Below the pieces are notes generated by a model. That model searched no databases and had not been told where the DNA came from. It was given only the letters and a program-made list of their open reading frames with translations. This document shows positions 1-5,559 of a stretch of DNA of 10,198 bases, in pieces. Positions within the stretch are counted from its first letter, which is position 1, and each line of letters starts with the position of its first letter. The position numbers and the translations under genes were made by a program. Where the stretch lies: contig CAAEUM010000318.1 of the NCBI GenBank assembly GCA_900759225.1, positions 1 through 10,198 of the forward strand, given 5' to 3'. This stretch comes from Lachnospiraceae bacterium. GTDB taxonomy: Bacteria > Bacillota > Clostridia > Lachnospirales > Lachnospiraceae.

Positions 1-1256
1 CCCAAAATCGTATACATGCGGTTTAAAGCTAAAATATCCCGGGGTGTCTGATCCAGTACCAGTATTTTGGAAATCTTCTGAGACAGCCTTACATTGCATA
101 GATCAATTTCTTCTTCGCGGTCGGAGATCTCCTGGAATACCTCTTCCTCATTTCCATTTTCTACTGCCTTAAAGCTCTGTGAAACATTCTTTGCTGCCTC
201 ACTGAGCATTTCCTGAATTTCATCATGGATCTGGTTAATAGCGATCGTTGAAACACCCAGATGATGCTTGGAGGCCATCAGATCCTCGAACCAGCGGTCT
301 GCATCCTTGACCGGAGCCTGGCTGTCAGGAAGTATTCTGATCGCGATCTTTTCAAGTACAGAACCAAATGGAAGCAGCAGAACTGTAGTGGTAATATTAA
401 ATATAGTATGAACATTTGCAATCTGTGCTACCGGATCGCCTGGTGCAAAATCCATCATCCACTGGGTAAAAGGTGTTACCATACAGATGATCACAAAAAT
501 AGCTGTACCAATCATATTGAACATAAGATGGATCACGGTTGTACGTTTTGCATTCCGGCTGGTTCCAAAGGAAGCCAGGACTGCGGTAATACAGGTACCA
601 ATATTCTGACCAAAAAGAACATACACTGCACTGTCAAGTGTTACAACACCGCTCATCGCCAGTGCCTGCAAAATACCTACAGATGCAGAGGAGGACTGGA
701 TAATTGCTGTAAACACAGCACCAACCAGAATACCAAGGAATGGATTTGTAAATTTACTTACCATAGATACAAACTGCTGTGATTCTCTTAATGGAACCAT
801 TGCATCGCTCATCATTCCCATACCGATGAAAAGCACACCAATTCCGGCAATAATACCGCCCACATGCTGTACCTTCTTATTCTTGATAAATACCAGCATG
901 GCCACGCCCACAAAAGTAATCAGAGGAGCCAGTGCTCCAATATCAAGAGCAATCAGCTGTCCTGTAATGGTTGTACCAATGTTAGCACCCATAATGATCC
1001 AGATAGCCTGCTTTAATGTCATGAGGCCCGAATTTACAAAGCCTACTGTCATAACTGTAGTAGCGGAGGAGGACTGAATCAGCGCTGTGATCCCTGCTCC
1101 TACCAGCACACCCAGAAAGCGGTTTGCTGTCAGGCGTTCCAATATCTGCTTCATGCGGTTTCCTGCCACCGCTTCCAGATTGGTACTCATCATCTGCATA
1201 CCATAGAGGAACAGCGCAAGTCCCCCCAGCATACCTAAAACAAGTTCACTTCCCAT
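1..1256 (-). CDS. Na+/phosphate cotransporter family protein with PhoU-like domain, partial (3' end off left edge)
   Basis: I translated this from the ATG at 1256; the reading frame stays open to base 1 (418 full codons). It belongs to the NptA/PNaS family of membrane proteins that couple Na+ to phosphate movement. The family's two inverted half-repeats are visible, each with a QSSSA motif: Q61-A65 (ALIQSSSATT) and Q187-A191 (AIIQSSSASV). Each sits among hydrophobic, glycine-rich membrane segments that fill residues 1 to about 300. From about residue 325 the protein turns hydrophilic and helical and is rich in Glu and Lys, resembling a cytoplasmic PhoU-like domain. Family members run to roughly 540-590 residues, so the end of this domain lies outside the window. 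The start is supported by an AAGGAG seven bases upstream and by the typical N-terminus MGSELVLGMLGGLALFLYGM. Some family members without the C-terminal domain have other roles, so phosphate as substrate is inferred. The gene is separated from the purine cluster by a terminator. Confidence 0.93.
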   Translation of the reverse strand, partial: MGSELVLGMLGGLALFLYGMQMMSTNLEAVAGNRMKQILERLTANRFLGVLVGAGITALIQSSSATTVMTVGFVNSGLMTLKQAIWIIMGANIGTTITGQLIALDIGALAPLITFVGVAMLVFIKNKKVQHVGGIIAGIGVLFIGMGMMSDAMVPLRESQQFVSMVSKFTNPFLGILVGAVFTAIIQSSSASVGILQALAMSGVVTLDSAVYVLFGQNIGTCITAVLASFGTSRNAKRTTVIHLMFNMIGTAIFVIICMVTPFTQWMMDFAPGDPVAQIANVHTIFNITTTVLLLPFGSVLEKIAIRILPDSQAPVKDADRWFEDLMASKHHLGVSTIAINQIHDEIQEMLSEAAKNVSQSFKAVENGNEEEVFQEISDREEEIDLCNVRLSQKISKILVLDQTPRDILALNRMYTIL

Positions 1257-1263
1257 GTTTTTT

Positions 1264-1269
1264 CTCCTT
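1264..1269 (-). promoter_or_regulatory. Ribosome binding site of the Na/Pi cotransporter gene
   Basis: The minus strand reads AAGGAG here, seven bases before the ATG at 1256. It fixes the start of the cotransporter. Confidence 0.8.
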
Positions 1270-1294
1270 TTGTCTGATGAGGAAAGAGGTTTTT

Positions 1295-1303
1295 ATAATA
1301 TCA
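1295..1303 (-). promoter_or_regulatory. Possible extended -10 promoter of the Na/Pi cotransporter gene
   Basis: The minus strand reads TGATATTAT, an extended -10 element (TGN followed by TATTAT, one mismatch from TATAAT). It would start transcription near 1288, leaving a leader of about 30 nt with the RBS. No good -35 lies 17 bases upstream (GAACTG), which extended -10 promoters can tolerate. It lies downstream of the terminator at 1409-1463, so the cotransporter could be transcribed independently. Confidence 0.4.
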
Positions 1304-1362
1304 TGTTTTGGATAATACAGTTCGATTCACGGATCTTATCTTAAATAGCTGTCATATGCTGC

Positions 1363-1394
1363 AGTAAACGCAAAGGCTGTCACCCTCGTTTACT
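1363..1394 (-). repeat. Inverted repeat AGTAAACG/CGTTTACT between terminator and cotransporter
   Basis: A perfect 8-bp inverted repeat (arms 1363-1370 and 1387-1394) encloses a 16-nt loop. A copy of TGACAGC lies inside the loop (1376-1382 on the complementary strand) and a second copy lies outside it at 1348-1354, 28 bp away. No T-run follows on the minus strand, so it is not an intrinsic terminator. It may be an operator for the cotransporter or part of a leader RNA. Function is unknown. Confidence 0.4.
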
Positions 1395-1408
1395 CCCTAC
1401 ATTGGCGC

Positions 1409-1463
1409 AAAAAATAAAAGCACAACCCGCCATCTTTTCAAAAGATGGCAGGTTACGCTTTTT
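1409..1463 (-). terminator. Strong intrinsic terminator, leftward
   Basis: On the minus strand an A-tract, AAAAGC, opens a stem that closes with GCTTTT and then ATTTTTT. The stem is about 22 bp long with a three-base loop (1438-1440). It includes three G-U wobbles: 1456/1422, 1455/1423 and 1450/1428. Read as plus-strand RNA, those positions become A/C mismatches, so the continuous hairpin forms only in leftward RNA. The terminator may still work partly in both directions because T-runs flank both sides. It is the first convincing terminator after the [2Fe-2S] gene, and it also ends any RNA started at the promoter at 1567-1595. Confidence 0.88.
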
Positions 1464-1554
1464 ATCTAAATTGCACGGCAATGACACCAGAGAATTTGTC
1501 CCATGATTTATCCGTACCTCTTTTCCTGTTTTTCTCATATTTTTTACATTTCAT
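1462..1554 (-). CDS. Possible 30-residue small protein, unrecognised
   Basis: An ATG at 1554 opens 30 codons ending in TAA at 1462-1464, exactly where the terminator stem begins. The product would be basic: its N-terminus is MKCKKYEKNRKRG and its C-terminal part SWDKFSGVIAVQFR is more hydrophobic. In favour of a gene are the fit between promoter, stop codon and terminator, and the plausible amino acid mix. Against it, the predicted transcription start lies only about six bases before the ATG. The message would be almost leaderless, with only a poor AGGTG too close to the ATG. I recognise no family. It may simply be a chance ORF within a non-coding RNA. Confidence 0.2.
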   Translation of the reverse strand: MKCKKYEKNRKRGTDKSWDKFSGVIAVQFR

Positions 1555-1559
1555 TTACA
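1543..1559 (+). promoter_or_regulatory. Pho-box-like pair of TTTACA repeats, plus orientation
   Basis: TTTACA occurs at 1543-1548 and 1554-1559, with starts exactly 11 bp apart. This matches the spacing and sequence of PhoP-type boxes in Bacillus (TT[A/C/T]A[C/T]A with about 5 bp between). The pair overlaps the predicted transcription start near 1560, where a bound regulator could block transcription. No rightward gene is present for it to activate. Confidence 0.4.
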
Positions 1560-1566
1560 CCTACTC

Positions 1567-1595
1567 ATTATACGGGATATTTTTAAGACCGTCAA
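1567..1595 (-). promoter_or_regulatory. Near-consensus sigma-A promoter, leftward
   Basis: The minus strand carries TTGACG (1590-1595), a 17-bp spacer, and TATAAT (1567-1572). This is one mismatch from the full consensus at ideal spacing. Transcription would begin near 1560 and run toward the terminator at 1409-1463. It lies 130 bp downstream of the [2Fe-2S] gene's stop and is not needed by any upstream gene. Confidence 0.7.
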
Positions 1596-1613
1596 TATAG
1601 TTTCCAAACGCGA

Positions 1614-1642
1614 ATGTAAAGTCTATGTAAATTATATGTAAA
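1614..1642 (-). promoter_or_regulatory. Triple TTTACAT direct repeat, Pho-box-like operator
   Basis: The minus strand carries three identical heptamers TTTACAT at 1636-1642, 1625-1631 and 1614-1620, with starts exactly 11 bp apart (one helical turn). The spacers are ATAA and AGAC. Repeats like these are bound in tandem by PhoP-type (OmpR-family) response regulators in Firmicutes. The array lies 18 bp upstream of the -35 of the promoter at 1567-1595. The nearby Na/phosphate cotransporter makes phosphate control plausible, but the regulator's identity is inferred. Confidence 0.55.
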
Positions 1643-1725
1643 ATACGGACAACTTATACCTGATTTTCTTTTTATCCATCAGGCTTCTGGCTGCTTTCTT
1701 TTTCTGCATTATCCATTTTTGGGTA
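1643..1725. other. Spacer after the [2Fe-2S] gene
   Basis: This AT-rich stretch separates the stop of the [2Fe-2S] gene from the TTTACAT array. It holds a 6-bp CCTGAT/ATCAGG hairpin (1659-1664 with 1678-1683) without a following T-run on the minus strand, so it is not a terminator. I see no supported gene in it. Confidence 0.5.
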
Positions 1726-2190
1726 TTACATTTTTTTCTCGGTCAATGCCTGGACTGCATCCACCATTGCCTGATATCCTGTACAGCGGCACAGGTTCCC
1801 TGACAGCCCCCTGCGAATCTGGGTTTCTGTAGGATGGGGATATTCTTTTAACAATACACTGGTAGAAAGTATCATTCCCGGAGAACAGAAACCACACTGG
1901 ACTGCTCCATGATCCACAAACGCCTTCTGGATTTTGGCAAGATCTTCATCCCGCTCAACCCCTTCAATGGTAAGAATGCTGCATCCATCCGCCTGCATTG
2001 CAGGGAAAATGCATGAATTGACACTGGCGCCATCTACAACCACTGTACAGGCACCACAGTCTCCTTCACCGCAGCCCTCTTTTGTCCCTGTCAGATGAAG
2101 GCGCTCCCGAAGTACATAAAGCAGGGTTTCATCCGGTTCAATCTGAACTTCACACGGATCTCCGTTGACAAAAAGCTTGATTTTTTCCAT
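1726..2190 (-). CDS. xdhC: Xanthine dehydrogenase-family [2Fe-2S] subunit
   Basis: This is the small electron-transfer subunit of a molybdenum hydroxylase, passing electrons from the Mo centre to FAD in the cytoplasm. The N-terminal ferredoxin-like domain (residues 1 to about 75) holds C40, C45, C48 and C60 in the GCGEGDCGACTV pattern for one [2Fe-2S] cluster. The helical C-terminal domain holds C99, C102, C134 and C136 (QCGFCSPG and CRCTGY) for the second cluster; Q98 is the residue that normally contacts the molybdopterin cytosine dinucleotide (family knowledge). At 154 residues it is full length, and all eight cysteines are present. A GGAGG nine bases upstream supports the start, and only six bases separate it from the FAD subunit gene. 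It is the last gene of the cluster. The symbol follows E. coli use; elsewhere XdhC names a maturation factor, which this is not. Confidence 0.95.
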   Translation of the reverse strand: MEKIKLFVNGDPCEVQIEPDETLLYVLRERLHLTGTKEGCGEGDCGACTVVVDGASVNSCIFPAMQADGCSILTIEGVERDEDLAKIQKAFVDHGAVQCGFCSPGMILSTSVLLKEYPHPTETQIRRGLSGNLCRCTGYQAMVDAVQALTEKKM

Positions 2191-2196
2191 TTCCCG

Positions 2197-3045
2197 TTAC
2201 CTCCACAATTCATTCAGGTTGTGAAGCAGCATACGGAATGCCACACGCTGCCGGTATTCCCGGGTAGCCCTTATATCATCAATCGGGGAAATATCCTCCT
2301 GCAATGCTTCCAAAAGCATCTCCCTGTATTCCCCGGATGACAGAAGCTCCCTGCTGCTTCCTATAAGACAACGTTCAAGCTTGGCTGCCCGCAGCGCAGT
2401 TGGGCCTACGGAGCCATAAGAAACTGTAATTTCTGCCACCTTCCCCTGCTCCATTCTGGCAAAAACTGCCTGGCTGCACACTGCAATGGCCAGGGCATTC
2501 CGCTTTCCTGCCTTATAAAATACAGATCTTCCCTCTTTTACTGGTACTATGATCTCTGTCAGCAGTTCCTGGGGTCTTAAATCTGTTTTTCCCGGCCCCT
2601 TCATAAAGTTTGTAACCGGGATTCTGCGTTCCCCATCCATGGAATTCAATACAAGGACTGCATCCAGTGCCATAAGGGGAGGAACCATATCCGCTGCCGG
2701 GGAAGCCGAAATGATATTCCCGCCTATGGTGCCGCGATTGCGTATCTGAGGCGCCCCTACCATGGAAGCAGCCGCAGGGATACACTCTGCACCTGAAAAC
2801 TCCAGCTTTTCAAGCTGCGCAAAATTCACCATGCTCCCAATGTGGATCCCGTCCGCTTCCCTGTGCACACTGCGCAGCTCCTTTAAACGATCCAGACTCA
2901 CATAATCAGTATCCAGATACTTTCCATGTTTCCTGTCTACATAGAGATTTGTACCCCCGGCACAGGCCATACAGCCTCCTGCTGCCAAAAGCTCCAGCGC
3001 CTCCCTTACAGTTACAGGCTGATACATCTTAGACACAGCATTCAC
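2197..3045 (-). CDS. xdhB: Xanthine dehydrogenase-family FAD-binding subunit
   Basis: This is the flavin subunit that accepts electrons from the [2Fe-2S] clusters and passes them to NAD+ or another acceptor. The FAD-binding segments of the CO dehydrogenase flavoprotein/XdhB family are clear: AGGTNL at residues 29-34 and RNRGTIGGN at 102-110, followed by SPAAD. The C-terminal third matches the CODH-type flavoprotein C-terminal domain. At 282 residues it is full length, with no sign of the extra [4Fe-4S] insertion found in 4-hydroxybenzoyl-CoA reductase. The annotated start is a GTG that overlaps the stop of the preceding gene by four bases (GTGA), which favours translational coupling. GGGGG directly before it is close for an RBS, so the GTG at 3036 or the ATG at 3027 (MYQPVTV, the usual family N-terminus) may be the true start. 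The physiological electron acceptor cannot be read from the sequence. Confidence 0.94.
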   Translation of the reverse strand: MNAVSKMYQPVTVREALELLAAGGCMACAGGTNLYVDRKHGKYLDTDYVSLDRLKELRSVHREADGIHIGSMVNFAQLEKLEFSGAECIPAAASMVGAPQIRNRGTIGGNIISASPAADMVPPLMALDAVLVLNSMDGERRIPVTNFMKGPGKTDLRPQELLTEIIVPVKEGRSVFYKAGKRNALAIAVCSQAVFARMEQGKVAEITVSYGSVGPTALRAAKLERCLIGSSRELLSSGEYREMLLEALQEDISPIDDIRATREYRQRVAFRMLLHNLNELWR

Positions 3046-3560
3046 TCCCCCTTATATTCAGTGTCAAAATAGCTGTCCAACGAGTAAGATAAATCTTCAA
3101 ATTTCTCCAGATAGCTTCCATCCGGAAAATCCTCAAAAGCGATCACATGGTACTGCCCATTTTCATAGACAAACGGCAGCTCATAAACCATCCCGGGAAG
3201 CCTGGCTGCCTGAGAAAAATAAGCTGTTCCGCTTAACTTATCCTCTGCCATCTGAATTGATTCATAATTGATAAACAAAGGCGTCAGATAGGGATAGGAG
3301 CGCTCCTTTTGAAACGCCTCTACAAATTCCTGACTGCTCATCTGCTCCTTAAATGCCTCTGTCAGATAAGGATATAATAAATCCGGCTGCTCATACTGGT
3401 AATTCAGCTTCTGTGCAAATTCCTGGACGGTTTCTACGGCCGCCTCCTCAGAAGGCTTTACCCGTCCTCTTCCCCAGCCATAACACAGCAGGCCTGCTGC
3501 TGCACTAAAAATCAGCACAGCCCAAAACCAACAGCCTTTTGCTCTTCCTTTTGTTTCCAT
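3042..3560 (-). CDS. Unrecognised membrane-anchored protein, 172 residues
   Basis: I do not recognise this family. A short basic N-terminus (KGRAKG) is followed by one hydrophobic segment at about residues 10-29. The remaining 140 residues are soluble, acidic and aromatic-rich, and would lie outside the membrane. Residues 38 to about 90 look helical, including AAVETVQEFAQKLNYQYEQP. The rest appears strand-rich, with GTAYFSQ, VYELPFVYENGQYHVIAF and an acidic tail. A helix-then-sheet order like this suggests an NTF2-like (cystatin/SnoaL) fold, but that is inference. A lipobox is not convincing: the residues before C26 are LL. The gene starts three bases after the second permease and overlaps the FAD subunit by four bases, so it is firmly inside the operon. 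It could be an accessory part of the importer, a link between importer and enzyme, or an unrelated envelope protein. Confidence 0.85.
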   Translation of the reverse strand: METKGRAKGCWFWAVLIFSAAAGLLCYGWGRGRVKPSEEAAVETVQEFAQKLNYQYEQPDLLYPYLTEAFKEQMSSQEFVEAFQKERSYPYLTPLFINYESIQMAEDKLSGTAYFSQAARLPGMVYELPFVYENGQYHVIAFEDFPDGSYLEKFEDLSYSLDSYFDTEYKGE

Positions 3561-3563
3561 TTC

Positions 3564-4508
3564 CTATCGCTCCATTCTGGAATAGGGAACCGTATAAGCA
3601 CTTGGGAATTCCGCCTTTCTGGAAGCTGTTACAAGTGCCAGAATTACCAGGATATACGGAAGCATCAGCATCAGCTGATTTGCAACATTGATCCCCAGTG
3701 CCTGAAGGCGCATCTGAAGGGCTGTTGCAAAGCCGAAAAGCAGGGCGCCGCCAATGGCGCGGAACGGCATAAAGCGTGCAAAAATAACAACTGCAACGGC
3801 AATGTAGCCCCGTCCGCTGATAATATCCTCTGTAAACAGATTCATGTATGCAATGGACATAAAGGCTCCTGCTGCTCCCGCATAGGCACCGCCGATCAAA
3901 ACTGCCGCATAGCGTGTTTTCGCAACACTGATTCCCTTTGAGTCAGCTGCCTTAGGATTTTCACCTACTGCCTTGATCTTTAGGCCAAAGGTTGTTTTTT
4001 CCAGGACAAACCAGGTTACAACTGCCATAAGAAAGCTTAAATATACAAGAATATTATGCTGGAAAAAGATTGGGCCTATGACCGGAATAGATGAAAGCAC
4101 CGGCACATTTACAGTAGAAAACGGTGTTACCTGAGGCGGAAGGCTCTGAATACCGAAAATAACACGATACAGATAAACAGCGGCTCCCCCTCCCAAAATG
4201 TTGAGGGCTGTTCCCGCAATTACCTGATTTGCACGCATGGTCACGCTGAGCCACGCCATAATAAGGGACCATAAAACCCCTACAAGGATTCCCGTAAAAA
4301 GCCCGATCCACAGGCTGCCGCTCATATAAGCTGCTGCAAAACCGCTGACAGCGCCCATTGTCATGGTCCCTTCAACCCCTAAATTCAAAATTCCTGCCCG
4401 CTGGGTGTAAAGCTGCCCCAGCGCCGGAAGCAAAATCGGCGTAGCCAAACGCACTGTACTTGCCAGCAAACTTACAAGAAAGCTGACGGATAAAATACTG
4501 TCAAGCAT
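3564..4508 (-). CDS. ABC transporter permease, NupQ-like (nucleoside/BMP type)
   Basis: This is the second membrane subunit of the importer, in the branched-chain permease family (BPD_transp_2) that includes NupQ and RbsC-like proteins. It is hydrophobic throughout, with about 8-10 membrane segments. Recognisable family stretches are TPILLPALGQLYTQRAGILN near the N-terminus and the cytoplasmic loop KAVGENPKAADSKGISV, which normally contacts the ATPase. The frame is open to 4541, but I choose the ATG at 4508 because AAGGAGG stands seven bases before it and MLDSILSVSF begins a normal hydrophobic N-terminus. This gives 314 residues, close to the family's usual 310-320. It overlaps the first permease by eight bases. 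It should form a heterodimer with that protein. Confidence 0.93.
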   Translation of the reverse strand: MLDSILSVSFLVSLLASTVRLATPILLPALGQLYTQRAGILNLGVEGTMTMGAVSGFAAAYMSGSLWIGLFTGILVGVLWSLIMAWLSVTMRANQVIAGTALNILGGGAAVYLYRVIFGIQSLPPQVTPFSTVNVPVLSSIPVIGPIFFQHNILVYLSFLMAVVTWFVLEKTTFGLKIKAVGENPKAADSKGISVAKTRYAAVLIGGAYAGAAGAFMSIAYMNLFTEDIISGRGYIAVAVVIFARFMPFRAIGGALLFGFATALQMRLQALGINVANQLMLMLPYILVILALVTASRKAEFPSAYTVPYSRMER

Positions 4509-5559
4509 GGCTCTTCCTCCTTCCAAACCAGTTTCTGGCAAATGACAGATTCATCGAAGCTCTGGCAATAATAAACACGATCACCAGCCCCTGTATAATG
4601 TCTACGATCGAATAGGGAACCTCTGTCATTCTCTGCATGGTTGCCCCTCCTACTAACAAAGCGGAGAAAAAGAAGGATGCAATCACAATACCCACCGGGT
4701 TCAAGCCTCCCAGCAGAGCGATTACTACGGCAATATCCCCGTATCCGCTGGCTACCCCCTCCAGAAGGCGATACTGTACACCATAAATTTCATTCCAGCC
4801 TGCCAAACCGACAAGAGCGCCGGAAATCATCATGGTGATCAGCAATGTACGCTTTACATTCATACCGGAATAGGTGGCAACCTTATCTCCCTGTCCTGCC
4901 AGGTCAATGCGGTATCCAAGAACGCTCTTCCAGAAAAACAGCATTATCACAATAAGCACAATGCCTACTACAATACCTCCATGGATCCTTAAGCGGTCAG
5001 AAAACAGCGGCAGGCGGTACATTTCTGCCAGTGTGGGAGACTGCGGGAAATCCCCGCCGGCCGGGTCCATGAGAGGGCCATGTACCAGAAAGGAAAGGAA
5101 ATACGTTGCAATATAATTTAACATCAAAGTCGTAATAACCTCATTGGCGTTAAAGCTCAGTTTTAACCATGCTGCAACACCGGCCCATAATGCTCCGCCA
5201 AGCATTCCGCAGATAAGGGACAGAGGCAGGATCACTGCCGGAGGAAGGTTAAGCCAAAGTCCGGGAATAATAGCACAGATAGCTCCCATAATAAACTGGC
5301 CGTCACCTCCGATATTCCAGAGCTGCGCTTTAAAAGCAATGGAAATACCGAATGCCATCATTGTAAGAGGGATCATCTTTACAAACACCTCTGACATTCT
5401 CTGCTTTGAGCCAAAGGCCCCCCGAAACAATGTACCATAGGCTTCTGCCGGGCTGTTTCCGGATAAGGACACCAGCACAGCGCCTATAGCCAGGGCTATA
5501 ACGATCGTAAGTACGGCCATTAAAACCTCTTTTGCCGCTTTCATCACTTTATTCTGCAT
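4501..5559 (-). CDS. ABC transporter permease, NupP-like (nucleoside/BMP type)
   Basis: This is the first membrane subunit of the importer, 352 residues and about the usual length for NupP/YufP. It is hydrophobic, with about 8-10 membrane segments. An N-terminal transmembrane helix follows the short basic MQNKVMKAAKE. Typical family stretches are SGNSPAEAYGTLFRGAFG, FKAQLWNIGGDGQFIMGA and GYGDIAVVIALLGGLNPVGI. The start ATG lies inside the end of the ATPase gene (11-base overlap) with AAGGAGG nine bases upstream, so translation is probably coupled. It belongs to BPD_transp_2, whose members carry sugars, amino acids or nucleosides; the BMP-type binding protein alongside points to nucleosides or related purines. 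Confidence 0.94.
   Translation of the reverse strand: MQNKVMKAAKEVLMAVLTIVIALAIGAVLVSLSGNSPAEAYGTLFRGAFGSKQRMSEVFVKMIPLTMMAFGISIAFKAQLWNIGGDGQFIMGAICAIIPGLWLNLPPAVILPLSLICGMLGGALWAGVAAWLKLSFNANEVITTLMLNYIATYFLSFLVHGPLMDPAGGDFPQSPTLAEMYRLPLFSDRLRIHGGIVVGIVLIVIMLFFWKSVLGYRIDLAGQGDKVATYSGMNVKRTLLITMMISGALVGLAGWNEIYGVQYRLLEGVASGYGDIAVVIALLGGLNPVGIVIASFFFSALLVGGATMQRMTEVPYSIVDIIQGLVIVFIIARASMNLSFARNWFGRRKSHA
4516..4522 (-). promoter_or_regulatory. Ribosome binding site deciding the second permease start
   Basis: The minus strand reads AAGGAGG, seven bases before the ATG at 4508. There is no such site before the longer in-frame start at 4541, so the shorter protein is preferred. Confidence 0.75.

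Larger units (their letters stand above)
1409..1560 (-). ncRNA. Candidate short transcript of about 150 nt (sRNA or attenuated leader)
   Basis: A near-consensus promoter (1567-1595) and a strong terminator (1409-1463) bracket this stretch in the same direction, predicting an RNA from about 1560 to about 1409. I recognise no known RNA family in it. The inner part contains a small ATTGC-CGT-GCAAT hairpin just upstream of the terminator and a purine-rich segment, AACAGGAAAAGAGG. It may be an independent small RNA, an mRNA for a tiny peptide, or a leader for the cotransporter with premature termination. The boundaries are inferred from the promoter and terminator only. Confidence 0.35.

Noticed and set aside
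261..782. Plus-strand ORF of 173 codons
   Set aside because: It lies antisense inside the Na/Pi cotransporter, whose frame carries clear family motifs; the translated product is Cys/His/Asn-rich and resembles no protein.
1380..1538. 52-codon minus-strand ORF starting MRKTGKEVR
   Set aside because: It reads through the whole terminator hairpin and U-tract, so it cannot be fully transcribed as part of the short RNA, and it has no good RBS at the right spacing.
1659..1683. CCTGAT/ATCAGG hairpin after the [2Fe-2S] gene as operon terminator
   Set aside because: Only 6 bp with a 13-nt loop and no T-run on the minus strand; the hairpin at 1409-1463 is far stronger.
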